Source: JAVVSR01 sp964604875
GTDB lineage: Bacteria; Bacillota; Clostridia; Christensenellales; CAG-917
Direction: 5' to 3'
DNA: 30,248 nucleotides
Assembly (NCBI GenBank): GCA_964604875.1
Contig: CAZSAC010000018.1
Coordinates: forward strand, 1 to 30,248
Part shown: positions 9,255 to 16,315 of the stretch, piece after piece
How positions within the stretch are numbered: position 1 is the stretch's first letter
Layout: each line of letters begins with the position of its first letter
The notes under the pieces: generated by a model
Told to the model about the DNA's origin: nothing
What the model saw: only the letters and a program-made list of their open reading frames with translations
Databases searched by the model: none
Translations under genes and position numbers: made by a program

Positions 9255-11057
9255 ATGGATTTTCTAAATGGCTTAAAGCGCACAAATATGTGCGGAGACT
9301 TATGCGCAAAAGATGACAATAAAGAAGTTGTAGTGTTTGGCTTTGCCGCCAAAACCCGTGACTTGGGTAACTTGCTTTTTATCGACTTAAGGGATAGAAC
9401 GGGGCTCTTACAGTTAGCTTTTGACAGCGGTATCAACGCAGAACTGTTTGAGAAGGCAAGAGAAGTGCATAACGAATTTGTGCTTGCGGCAAAAGGTGTT
9501 GTCCGTCTTCGTACGGGGAAAAACATCAACCCAAATATGGCGACAGGCGAGGTGGAAGTTTTTGTTTCCGATTTGAGGATTTTATCGGGCGCGGATGTTA
9601 CGCCGTTTGTTATCTCTGAAAAAGCCGCAGTAGGCGAAAGTTTAAAACTAAAATACAGATATTTGGATTTAAGAAAACCGACGCTTCAATCCAATTTAAT
9701 TATGCGTGATAAAATTTCTAGGGTTGCAAGAAATTATCTTGCCGACAACGGATTTTTGGAAATTGAAACGCCTTTTTTAGGGAAATCCACGCCTGAGGGC
9801 GCAAGGGATTATTTAGTGCCAAGCCGAATCAAGCAAGGCGCATTCTACGCTTTGCCACAAAGTCCGCAGTTATATAAACAGCTTTTGATGGTTTCGGGGT
9901 TTGACCGTTATTATCAAATTGCAAGATGCTTTAGAGACGAGGATTTACGAGCTAACAGACAGCCCGAGTTTTCACAGATTGATATGGAAATGTCGTTTGT
10001 GGAAAAAGATGAAGACGTTATGGAAGTTGCTGAAGGTATGATAAAACAAGTTTTTGCTGAATGCAAGGGCATAGTTTTTGATAAACCTTTCAGACGTATG
10101 AAATATGCCGAGGCTATGCGCCGTTTCGGAAGCGATAAACCCGACACGCGTTTTGGATTGGAATTGAACGATATATCCGATTGCGTAAAAACGTCGGAAT
10201 TTGTTGTGTTTAAAAACGCATTGACCAAAGGAAGCGTCCAAGCAATCTGCGTGCGTAATGCCGCGGAAAAGTTTACCCGAAAAGAGATTGACGGTTTTGC
10301 AGAATTTGTCAAGGATTACGGCGCGAAAGGTTTGGCGTGGGCGGCTTTGAAAGAAAATACCACTTCCAGTTTTTATAAATTTTTAAGTCAAGAGGAAATT
10401 TCGGCTATCGAAAGCAAGCTATGCGCAGACAAAGGCGATTTGATTTTGGTGGTTGCCGATGCCAAAAATAAGGTTGTTTTCGACAGTTTAGGCGCTTTAC
10501 GGTGTAATATTGCCGAAAAACTTGGCTTAATCAATGCCGAAAATTACGATATTTTGTGGGTTACAGACTTCCCTTTGTTAGAGTACAGCGACGAGGATAA
10601 ACGCTTTTATGCGATGCACCATCCATTCACAAGCCCCAAAACTGAAGATTTGGATATTTTATTTAACAGCAAAGACATTGATGAGCTTTCATCTGTTCGA
10701 GCTAACGCCTATGACCTAGTTATAAACGGGCAGGAGGCTGGCGGAGGCAGTATTCGTATTCACACGCCAGAGCTTCAACAAAAACTGTTTAAGGCGCTAG
10801 GCTTTAGCGAGGAATATATAGCGTCGAGGTTTGGGTTCTTTGTTGACGCTTTCAAATACGGCGCGCCTCCTCACGGTGGTTTAGCCTTTGGGTTAGACAG
10901 ACTTGTTATGTTGCTTACAGGCGCTGAAAGCATAAAAGACGTCATAGCGTTTCCTAAGGTTCAAAACGCAGCTTGCTTGATGAGCGGCGCTCCCGACTTT
11001 GTTGAGGATATTCAGCTTAAGGAGCTGGGGATTGATGTTAAAAACGAGGCGAAATAA
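9255..11057 (+). CDS. aspS: Aspartate-tRNA ligase (bacterial type)
   Basis: Class II synthetase charging tRNA-Asp. 600 residues, the bacterial length that includes the GAD insert domain. The N-terminal OB-fold anticodon-binding domain spans about 1-105. Motif 2 is visible as FRDEDLRANRQPEFSQID and motif 3 as GLAFGLDRLVMLLTG near the C-terminus. Whether it is discriminating or also charges tRNA-Asn cannot be decided here; no gatCAB is in the window. The stop overlaps the next gene by one base (TAATG), which suggests translational coupling. Confidence 0.96.
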   Translation: MDFLNGLKRTNMCGDLCAKDDNKEVVVFGFAAKTRDLGNLLFIDLRDRTGLLQLAFDSGINAELFEKAREVHNEFVLAAKGVVRLRTGKNINPNMATGEVEVFVSDLRILSGADVTPFVISEKAAVGESLKLKYRYLDLRKPTLQSNLIMRDKISRVARNYLADNGFLEIETPFLGKSTPEGARDYLVPSRIKQGAFYALPQSPQLYKQLLMVSGFDRYYQIARCFRDEDLRANRQPEFSQIDMEMSFVEKDEDVMEVAEGMIKQVFAECKGIVFDKPFRRMKYAEAMRRFGSDKPDTRFGLELNDISDCVKTSEFVVFKNALTKGSVQAICVRNAAEKFTRKEIDGFAEFVKDYGAKGLAWAALKENTTSSFYKFLSQEEISAIESKLCADKGDLILVVADAKNKVVFDSLGALRCNIAEKLGLINAENYDILWVTDFPLLEYSDEDKRFYAMHHPFTSPKTEDLDILFNSKDIDELSSVRANAYDLVINGQEAGGGSIRIHTPELQQKLFKALGFSEEYIASRFGFFVDAFKYGAPPHGGLAFGLDRLVMLLTGAESIKDVIAFPKVQNAACLMSGAPDFVEDIQLKELGIDVKNEAK

Positions 11058-11503
11058 TGGTTGAATGCGGTAAAGTTATAAAAATCGAAAAGAAAAACAA
11101 TGTCAGGGTTAGCTTTGACAGAAAAAGCGCTTGCGACCAGTGTCATATGTGCGCAGTTTCCAAATCGGGAAAAACGGTGGAAATTGTAGTGCCTAACAAC
11201 GTCGGCGCGCAAATAGGCGATAACGTGTTAGTGTCTATGGGCGATAAATTTGTTTTAACTGCCGCGCTCATTGTTTATATAATTCCGCTCATACTAGTAG
11301 TTATTGGGGTTGCTGTCGGAGCGTCTTTCGGCGTTGGCGTTCAGTTGACTTTGGTTTTAGTAGGATTGGTCATTGGTTTCGCGATTGCCGCCGTTTTGGA
11401 CAAAAAGGTCATTAGAAAGAAAAAAGGCTTTGTCCCCGAAATCACAAAAATTCTTGAATCAAAAAATCAATTAAACCAAGATTCCGAGGATATCCCAAAA
11501 TAA
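11057..11503 (+). CDS. RseC/MucC-family (SoxR-reducing system type) membrane protein
   Basis: 148 residues resembling the RseC/MucC family. Members either modulate sigma-E signalling or belong to the Rnf-linked system that reduces SoxR; in Firmicutes the role is not established. It has an N-terminal cytosolic beta-type domain with a Cys motif CDQCHMC (Cys26, Cys29, Cys32), then two membrane helices (about 66-88 and 92-114), then a basic tail (DKKVIRKKKG). It overlaps aspS by one base and is followed by trxA 37 bases later, so a thiol or Fe-S redox role is plausible by context. No rnf or soxR genes are in the window. Confidence 0.75.
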   Translation: MVECGKVIKIEKKNNVRVSFDRKSACDQCHMCAVSKSGKTVEIVVPNNVGAQIGDNVLVSMGDKFVLTAALIVYIIPLILVVIGVAVGASFGVGVQLTLVLVGLVIGFAIAAVLDKKVIRKKKGFVPEITKILESKNQLNQDSEDIPK

Positions 11504-11540
11504 ACATTAAAACAGTACTATTTTTTTTAAAGGAGAAAAA

Positions 11541-11861
11541 ATGTCAGAAAAGATTTTACACTTAGACGCAAGCAATTTTGAGGACGCAATCAACGCTTCA
11601 AAACCAATTATGGTGGATTTTTGGGCAAAGTGGTGTGGTCCTTGTAAAATGCTGGTTCCGATTTTAGAGGAAGTTGCAAATGAAGTTACTGATGTTGAAA
11701 TCGGTAAAGTCGACGTAGACGAGTGCGGTGATATTGCCCAACGATACGGCGTTATGAGTATTCCTACGCTTATCATTTTCAAAAACGGCGAGGTCGTGGC
11801 TCAATCTGTGGGATATAAAAATCAAATCCAAATAAAAACTTTTATCGACGAAAACAAATAA
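11541..11861 (+). CDS. trxA: Thioredoxin
   Basis: Small cytosolic thiol-disulfide oxidoreductase. 106 residues, standard size, with the canonical active site WCGPC (Cys32, Cys35) and the cis-proline in SIPTLIIF. There is no signal peptide. AAAGGAG lies 6 bases before the ATG. It sits between the RseC-like membrane protein and glyA in the same direction. Thioredoxin reductase is not in the window. Confidence 0.96.
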   Translation: MSEKILHLDASNFEDAINASKPIMVDFWAKWCGPCKMLVPILEEVANEVTDVEIGKVDVDECGDIAQRYGVMSIPTLIIFKNGEVVAQSVGYKNQIQIKTFIDENK

Positions 11862-11871
11862 AGGAGATAAT

Positions 11872-13125
11872 ATGGTAGATTTATCGGTTATTAAGAACGC
11901 CGACGTGGAACTGTATGACAGTATGGTTAAGGAGTTGTCACGTCAACAAAACAATTTAGAATTAATCGCAAGCGAAAACATAGTTTCGCCTGCTGTAATG
12001 GCGGCAATGGGTAGTTTTTTGACTAATAAATATGCCGAAGGTTATCCGGGAAAAAGGTATTACGGAGGTTGTCAGTTTGTTGACGTTTCCGAGGAATTGG
12101 CTAGACAACGCGCTTGTCAATTATTCGGCGCCGACCACGCCAACGTCCAACCGCATTGTGGCGCAAATGCCAATTTTGCGGTCTACTTAGCTGTTTTGCA
12201 ACCCGGTGACACCGTTTTAGGTATGAACTTAGCGCACGGCGGACACTTAACGCACGGAAGTAAAGTCAACGTTTCGGGAAAATGGTTTAATTTCGTGTCT
12301 TATGGCGTATCGGAAGCAACCGGTACAATAGATTACGATGAGGTTCAGCGCGTGGCAACCGAGGCGAAGCCTAAACTTATTGTGGCAGGCGCAAGCGCAT
12401 ATCCGCGTATTATAGATTTTAAGCGGTTTAGAGAAATTGCCGACTCTGTCGGGGCGTTACTTATGGTCGATATGGCGCATATCGCAGGTTTGGTAGCCGC
12501 CGGTTTACATCCAAGCCCCGTTCCGTATGCCGATTTCGTGACGACAACCACTCACAAAACCTTGAGAGGGCCTCGTGGCGGTATGATTTTGTGCAAGGAA
12601 CAATATGCGACAATAATTGATAAGGCAATCTTCCCCGGAAGTCAGGGCGGTCCCCTTATGCACGTTATCGCCGCAAAAGCGGTTGCGTTCAAGGAAGCTT
12701 TGTCAGATGAGTTTAAAACGTATCAGCAACAAATTGTAAAAAATTGCAAGGCGATGGCGAAAACATTTGTTGACAGAGGCATTAAAATGGTTTCTGGCGG
12801 AACGGATAATCACTTGATTTTGTTAAACCTTTTAGGCACGGGCGTTACGGGGAAAGAGCTTGAGAGTATGTTGGACGAGGTTCATATTACAGTCAACAAA
12901 AACGCTATTCCTTTTGACCCTGAAAAACCGTCTATTACAAGCGGAATCCGCGTGGGGACAGCAAGCTTAACAACAAGAGGTATGGTTGAGTCCGATATGG
13001 AAATCGTTGCAAACTGTATCGCTGATATTATTGAAAAGGGCGAAAAAGCCTTTGATGACGTAAAGGCTAAAGTTCAGAAATTATGCGATAAATATCCGAT
13101 TTACGAAAACGACGTTAAATTTTAG
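11872..13125 (+). CDS. glyA: Serine hydroxymethyltransferase
   Basis: PLP enzyme converting serine plus tetrahydrofolate into glycine plus 5,10-methylene-tetrahydrofolate, the main one-carbon source and the cofactor for TrmFO, encoded in the same run. 417 residues. The PLP-binding lysine is Lys229 in TTTTHKTLRGPRGG, and LELIASENIVS (29-39) and the glycine-rich YPGKRYYGG (58-66) are family signatures. AAAGGAG precedes the ATG. It is the last gene before a strong intrinsic terminator. Confidence 0.97.
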   Translation: MVDLSVIKNADVELYDSMVKELSRQQNNLELIASENIVSPAVMAAMGSFLTNKYAEGYPGKRYYGGCQFVDVSEELARQRACQLFGADHANVQPHCGANANFAVYLAVLQPGDTVLGMNLAHGGHLTHGSKVNVSGKWFNFVSYGVSEATGTIDYDEVQRVATEAKPKLIVAGASAYPRIIDFKRFREIADSVGALLMVDMAHIAGLVAAGLHPSPVPYADFVTTTTHKTLRGPRGGMILCKEQYATIIDKAIFPGSQGGPLMHVIAAKAVAFKEALSDEFKTYQQQIVKNCKAMAKTFVDRGIKMVSGGTDNHLILLNLLGTGVTGKELESMLDEVHITVNKNAIPFDPEKPSITSGIRVGTASLTTRGMVESDMEIVANCIADIIEKGEKAFDDVKAKVQKLCDKYPIYENDVKF

Positions 13126-13136
13126 TTTAAGCAATA

Positions 13137-13166
13137 AAAAGGCAACCCGAAAGGGTTGTTTTTTTT
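13137..13166 (+). terminator. Intrinsic terminator after glyA
   Basis: Stem CAACCC / GGGTTG (13143-13148 / 13153-13158) closed by a GAAA tetraloop and followed by eight Ts. It ends the comM-glyA run. The rest of the gap to 13243 shows only weak promoter-like matches (GTGACA near 13183 and TATACT near 13209, with a poor 20-base spacer). Confidence 0.9.
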
Positions 13167-13243
13167 GAGCTTTTTTTAGTGGGTGACACTTAAAATCCGT
13201 TTACAGCATATACTTTTGTAGCAAATATTTATTGAGGTGCGCG

Positions 13244-13582
13244 ATGGATTTTAGTTCATTTTTCAATAATCCTTTCGGGGGGAATAAAAATAATTCTGCC
13301 AATTCAGAGCAAAAACAAGGCGACGCAGAGGGAAAATCTTGTCCGATAAACAACGGCAATACGCAAAATGGTGGTTCGGTTTCTCCACAGGACATTTTCA
13401 GTTTTTATCAAAACAAAACTCAAGACGAATTGCTTGGCGAAATTTTACGTCAAGCCGCAACGCGCCGCTCGGAGGGCACATTGGCAGATTCGGATTTAGA
13501 AAATTTTTATCGGCAAATTGCTCCCTTTTTAAATTTTGAGCAACGCAATAAACTTGAGGAAGTTATAAAACAACTAAAATGA
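13244..13582 (+). CDS. Small hypothetical protein coupled to subtilisin gene
   Basis: 112 residues from ATG 13244, chosen over an upstream TTG (13232) because GAGGTG lies just before this ATG. Not recognised as a named family. The first 50 residues are low-complexity, rich in Asn, Gly and Gln (FFNNPFGGNKNN...) and likely disordered. The last 60 (from about SPQDIFSFYQNK) look alpha-helical and charged, ending in LEEVIKQLK. There is no signal peptide or membrane segment. Its stop overlaps the next start in an ATGA, so it should be co-translated with the serine protease. A protease regulator or adaptor role is only an inference from that arrangement. Confidence 0.75.
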   Translation: MDFSSFFNNPFGGNKNNSANSEQKQGDAEGKSCPINNGNTQNGGSVSPQDIFSFYQNKTQDELLGEILRQAATRRSEGTLADSDLENFYRQIAPFLNFEQRNKLEEVIKQLK

Positions 13583-14652
13583 TAAATGAAAAAATTGCTC
13601 CTGCTTTACTTTCGGAAGTAAAGTGTTGTTCAATGGAAAAAATCGACGTTGTAGTTTATGTGCGAGGTTGGGGCGCGTATAGACAAATTTCCAAGTTCAA
13701 CGTAGTAAAGGAATTTCCATTTTTGCAAGCAGCGGGAATAAATTGTTTCCCGCAGGAATTGGAACAGTTATCAAGGCTATCTTGCGTGGAATACATACAG
13801 GGAAACAGCAAGGTTTTTACTATGGACGAGGTGCAAGAGCAACAAACTGTTTCCGATTTTCAAACGGCTACAAAGCTCACGGGAAAGGGTGTAACACTGG
13901 CAGTATTGGATACGGGCATTTCACCGCATCTGGACTTGTGCGCGCCAAATAACAGGATAAAAGACTTTTTTGATGCAGAAACTCCATCAAACACCACTCC
14001 GTATGACGACAACGGGCACGGAACTTTTGTCACGGGTATCGCCGTGGGGAACGGGTTTTCATCAGGGAAAATGGTGACGGGCGTTGCTCCTAAGGCTGAT
14101 ATTGTGGGCGTAAAAGTTATCCGTTCGGACGGGGAAAGCGGAGCCTTTGCGGTTTTGGACGGAATGCAGTATGTTTTAGATAATCGGCGGAGCCTTGACA
14201 TTAAGGTTGCTTGTATGAGCTTTGGAAGCAATCCCGTTGACTACAACGACCCCTTAAAAAGAGGCGCGGAGGTTTTGGTGGCAAACGGAATAACAGTGGT
14301 TTGCGCCTCGGGAAACAGCGGACAAAATGCGCTAAAATCCCCTGCGATAAGCTTGGACGTAGTGAGCGTCGGCGCAGTTGATGATAAGGGAAGGCTTGCT
14401 GATTTTACCTCTCGTGGATACATCAAGGGGAGAAGAAAACCCGAAATTTATGCCAACGGTGTTGACGTGTTGTCTATCAAAGCTGGTGGCACGTATGGAA
14501 AAATGAGCGGAACAAGCGCGTCGGCTCCGTATGTGGCGGGGGCGTGTTGCTTGCTTTTGGAAAGATTTCCATCGGCAACTCCGCACAGAATAAAGGAAAT
14601 GCTGTTGAAAAGCTCTAAAGTTTTGAATGGCAATTTTGTTTTGCAAATTTAA
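13579..14652 (+). CDS. Subtilisin-family (S8) serine protease, probably intracellular
   Basis: 357-residue subtilase with a full catalytic triad: Asp111 in AVLDTGI, His147 in NGHGT, Ser313 in GTSASAP, plus the oxyanion Asn246 in ASGNSG. There is no signal peptide or membrane anchor, so it most likely acts in the cytosol, like the intracellular subtilisins. Residues 1-95 precede the catalytic domain and could be a propeptide-like domain; they look longer than the short N-terminal extension of Bacillus intracellular subtilisin. Translation is probably coupled to the upstream small gene through ATGA. The stop codon overlaps the stop of the convergent cysteine desulfurase, leaving no room for a terminator between them. 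Confidence 0.92.
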   Translation: MINEKIAPALLSEVKCCSMEKIDVVVYVRGWGAYRQISKFNVVKEFPFLQAAGINCFPQELEQLSRLSCVEYIQGNSKVFTMDEVQEQQTVSDFQTATKLTGKGVTLAVLDTGISPHLDLCAPNNRIKDFFDAETPSNTTPYDDNGHGTFVTGIAVGNGFSSGKMVTGVAPKADIVGVKVIRSDGESGAFAVLDGMQYVLDNRRSLDIKVACMSFGSNPVDYNDPLKRGAEVLVANGITVVCASGNSGQNALKSPAISLDVVSVGAVDDKGRLADFTSRGYIKGRRKPEIYANGVDVLSIKAGGTYGKMSGTSASAPYVAGACCLLLERFPSATPHRIKEMLLKSSKVLNGNFVLQI

Positions 14653-15767
14653 AAACTTATTTTCTTTATGCAGTCAACTATATATGCGGCTTCGTTCAAT
14701 GTGTTGTTATAGCCGACGCTAAGCCTGACTGCGCCTCTGTCGAGCGTTCCAAGATGATTATGTATAAGCGGAGCGCAGTGTAAACCCGTTCTAGCTGCGA
14801 CGCGGTATTTATCGCTTAATATGTCTCCGACCTCGGTGCTTTCCTTGCCTTTTATATTAAAGGATATTACTCCGCTTAAAGAGCCGTCCGGGGTATATAC
14901 TTCAAGCGTTTTCATCGCTTTAAGCCCGCCTAAAAGCACGGAAGAAATCTCCTCAATTTTTTCGCGTATTTTGTCTAAATTTTTATACGTCCATTTTGCG
15001 CCTTCGCCCAAAGCGATAATCCCGGGACTGTTTAGCGTTCCCGCTTCTAAGGTTTCAGGGAGCGAATAAGGCTGATATACGCTGTCTGAGGACGTTCCTG
15101 TGCCTCCGTAAAGGAGTGGTGACATTTTAAATTCGCCGTTTATCGCCAAAAATCCTGTTCCTTGAGGCGCGTGAAAACCTTTATGACCAGCGCAACCCAA
15201 AAAGGTAATATTGTCTTCTTTCATATTTATTTTTAAGTGAGGCACGGCTTGCGCGCCGTCAACCAAAAATGGCACTCCTTTTTCTGCGCAAATTTTACCT
15301 ATCGCGTTTATATCGGCAACCGCGCCCGTAACGTTCGATATAGCGTTCACGGCAACCAACACGGTTTTAGGCGTAATTATTCTTGCGATATGCTCGGGAC
15401 AGATTGCCAAATTTGCATCAGGATTGACTACGCTTAACGAAATTTTCTTTTCTCGTTCAAGTTTAAAAAGAGGTCTTAATACGCTGTTATGCTCGTTTAC
15501 GGTTGTAACGACGTGTCCGCCTTTGGCAGTTGCGCTGAAGATGGCAAGATTTAACGCCTCGGTACAGTTTTTTGTAAAAATTATTTCGTCAGCAGAAAAC
15601 AGCGATGAAAGCGTCTCCCTAACTTTTGAAATCCTAAGCGCCGTATTAACGGCGTCCTTGTGTCCGCTTCTGCCTCCGTTTGCGCTGTTGGATAGCTCTG
15701 ACGAAAAGGCTTTTATTACGCATTTTGGCTTAAAGCGGGTGGTTGCAGCGTTATCAAAATAAATCAT
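14649..15767 (-). CDS. Cysteine desulfurase family protein (class V aminotransferase, TIGR01977-like)
   Basis: PLP enzyme predicted to take sulfur (or selenium) from cysteine or selenocysteine. I start it at the ATG whose codon occupies 15765-15767 (372 residues, MIYFDNAATT...), the canonical N-terminus of the family, with GGAGG just upstream; a longer TTG start at 15803 adds 12 residues that look non-homologous. PLP lysine Lys196 lies in GHKGFHAPQGTG. The catalytic cysteine is Cys331 in GLHCAPLIHNHLGT, and EAGTLNSPGI (241-250) is typical of this subfamily. It is divergent from a DUF3343 gene 90 bases away. It is distinct from the IscS-type desulfurase encoded 0.5 kb further on. Confidence 0.9.
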   Translation of the reverse strand: MIYFDNAATTRFKPKCVIKAFSSELSNSANGGRSGHKDAVNTALRISKVRETLSSLFSADEIIFTKNCTEALNLAIFSATAKGGHVVTTVNEHNSVLRPLFKLEREKKISLSVVNPDANLAICPEHIARIITPKTVLVAVNAISNVTGAVADINAIGKICAEKGVPFLVDGAQAVPHLKINMKEDNITFLGCAGHKGFHAPQGTGFLAINGEFKMSPLLYGGTGTSSDSVYQPYSLPETLEAGTLNSPGIIALGEGAKWTYKNLDKIREKIEEISSVLLGGLKAMKTLEVYTPDGSLSGVISFNIKGKESTEVGDILSDKYRVAARTGLHCAPLIHNHLGTLDRGAVRLSVGYNNTLNEAAYIVDCIKKISF

Positions 15768-15857
15768 AGTCCTCCAAGTGTCGCAATTTTTGCAAAGTAA
15801 CAATATAAATATATTAAGGGCTTTATAAAATTATCCGCACCATAGGAGGATTATTAA

Positions 15858-16127
15858 ATGGAAGTATACCATTTTGCGGCTTTTCGTTCCCGCGATAATA
15901 CAGTTAGGTTTTACGAGAGATTACGTTCGCAACAAGTAAGGTGTTCTGTGATAAACACGCCGAAAGAGGCATCTGTGGGGTGCGGTATATCGGTAAAGTA
16001 TTCTCCGCAGTCGCAAAAAGAGGCGTCACAAGCCTTGGCAAGGGGAAACTATAAAACTTTTATAGGTTTTTTTGAAGTGACCGAGCAATACGGGCGTCGA
16101 TATATAAACCCAATTAAGGAAGTATAA
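15858..16127 (+). CDS. DUF3343 (putative Se/S carrier-like) protein
   Basis: 89 residues resembling the short DUF3343 family (Pfam Se_S_carrier-like). Features are an N-terminal beta strand (YHFAAFRS), the central INTPKEASVGCGISVKY (32-48) with the family-typical cysteine Cys42, and a C-terminal helix. It probably receives persulfide or perselenide from a desulfurase; this is a family-level hypothesis, not proven. A strong AGGAGG site lies 8-9 bases before the ATG. It is divergent from the cysteine desulfurase on the minus strand and is followed by its own terminator, so it appears to be monocistronic. Confidence 0.8.
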   Translation: MEVYHFAAFRSRDNTVRFYERLRSQQVRCSVINTPKEASVGCGISVKYSPQSQKEASQALARGNYKTFIGFFEVTEQYGRRYINPIKEV

Positions 16128-16152
16128 GCGTAAAACGCAGTATATTTTTACG

Positions 16153-16184
16153 GCTCAATAGAGTTTTTCTATTGGGCTTTTTTT
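16153..16184 (+). terminator. Intrinsic terminator after the DUF3343 gene
   Basis: Ten-base stem GCTCAATAGA (16153-16162) / TCTATTGGGC (16168-16177), with one G-T wobble and a 5-base loop, followed by seven Ts. It separates the DUF3343 gene from the Fe-S operon. Confidence 0.9.
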
Positions 16185-16249
16185 ATTTATTATATTGTAG
16201 AAAAATAAAAAAAAATAAAGTCTACTATATAAGTCGGATTTCGTATAAA

Positions 16250-16285
16250 ATATTATTGACAGGGAATATTATTTTGTGATATTAT
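16250..16285 (+). repeat. Three direct repeats ATATTAT in the Fe-S operon promoter
   Basis: ATATTAT occurs at 16250-16256, 16266-16272 and 16279-16285, with start-to-start spacing of 16 and 13 bases. The copies touch the -35 box, sit in the spacer and overlap the -10 box. In AT-rich DNA this could be chance, but the position is where an autoregulating Rrf2 protein would bind. Confidence 0.4.
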
Positions 16286-16288
16286 AAT
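16256..16288 (+). promoter_or_regulatory. Promoter of the iscR-iscS fusion operon
   Basis: Perfect TTGACA at 16256-16261. The -10 is TATTAT at 16280-16285 (18-base spacer), within TATTATAAT; the alternative TATAAT at 16283-16288 has a 21-base spacer. The start codon is 16316, so the leader is about 20-25 bases and contains AAAGGTAGG as ribosome site. An A-rich tract with a small inverted repeat lies upstream (16193-16229). Confidence 0.6.
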
Positions 16289-16315
16289 GTTGAGTTAAAA
16301 GGTAGGAATTAATAT

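Noticed and set aside
11504..11540. T-run before trxA as a terminator
   Set aside because: The eight Ts at about 11521-11528 have no preceding GC-rich stem.
15768..15803. Extended TTG start for the minus-strand cysteine desulfurase
   Set aside because: It adds 12 residues (MLLCKNCDTWRT) ahead of the canonical MIYFDNAATT; the ATG at 15767 has its own GGAGG.
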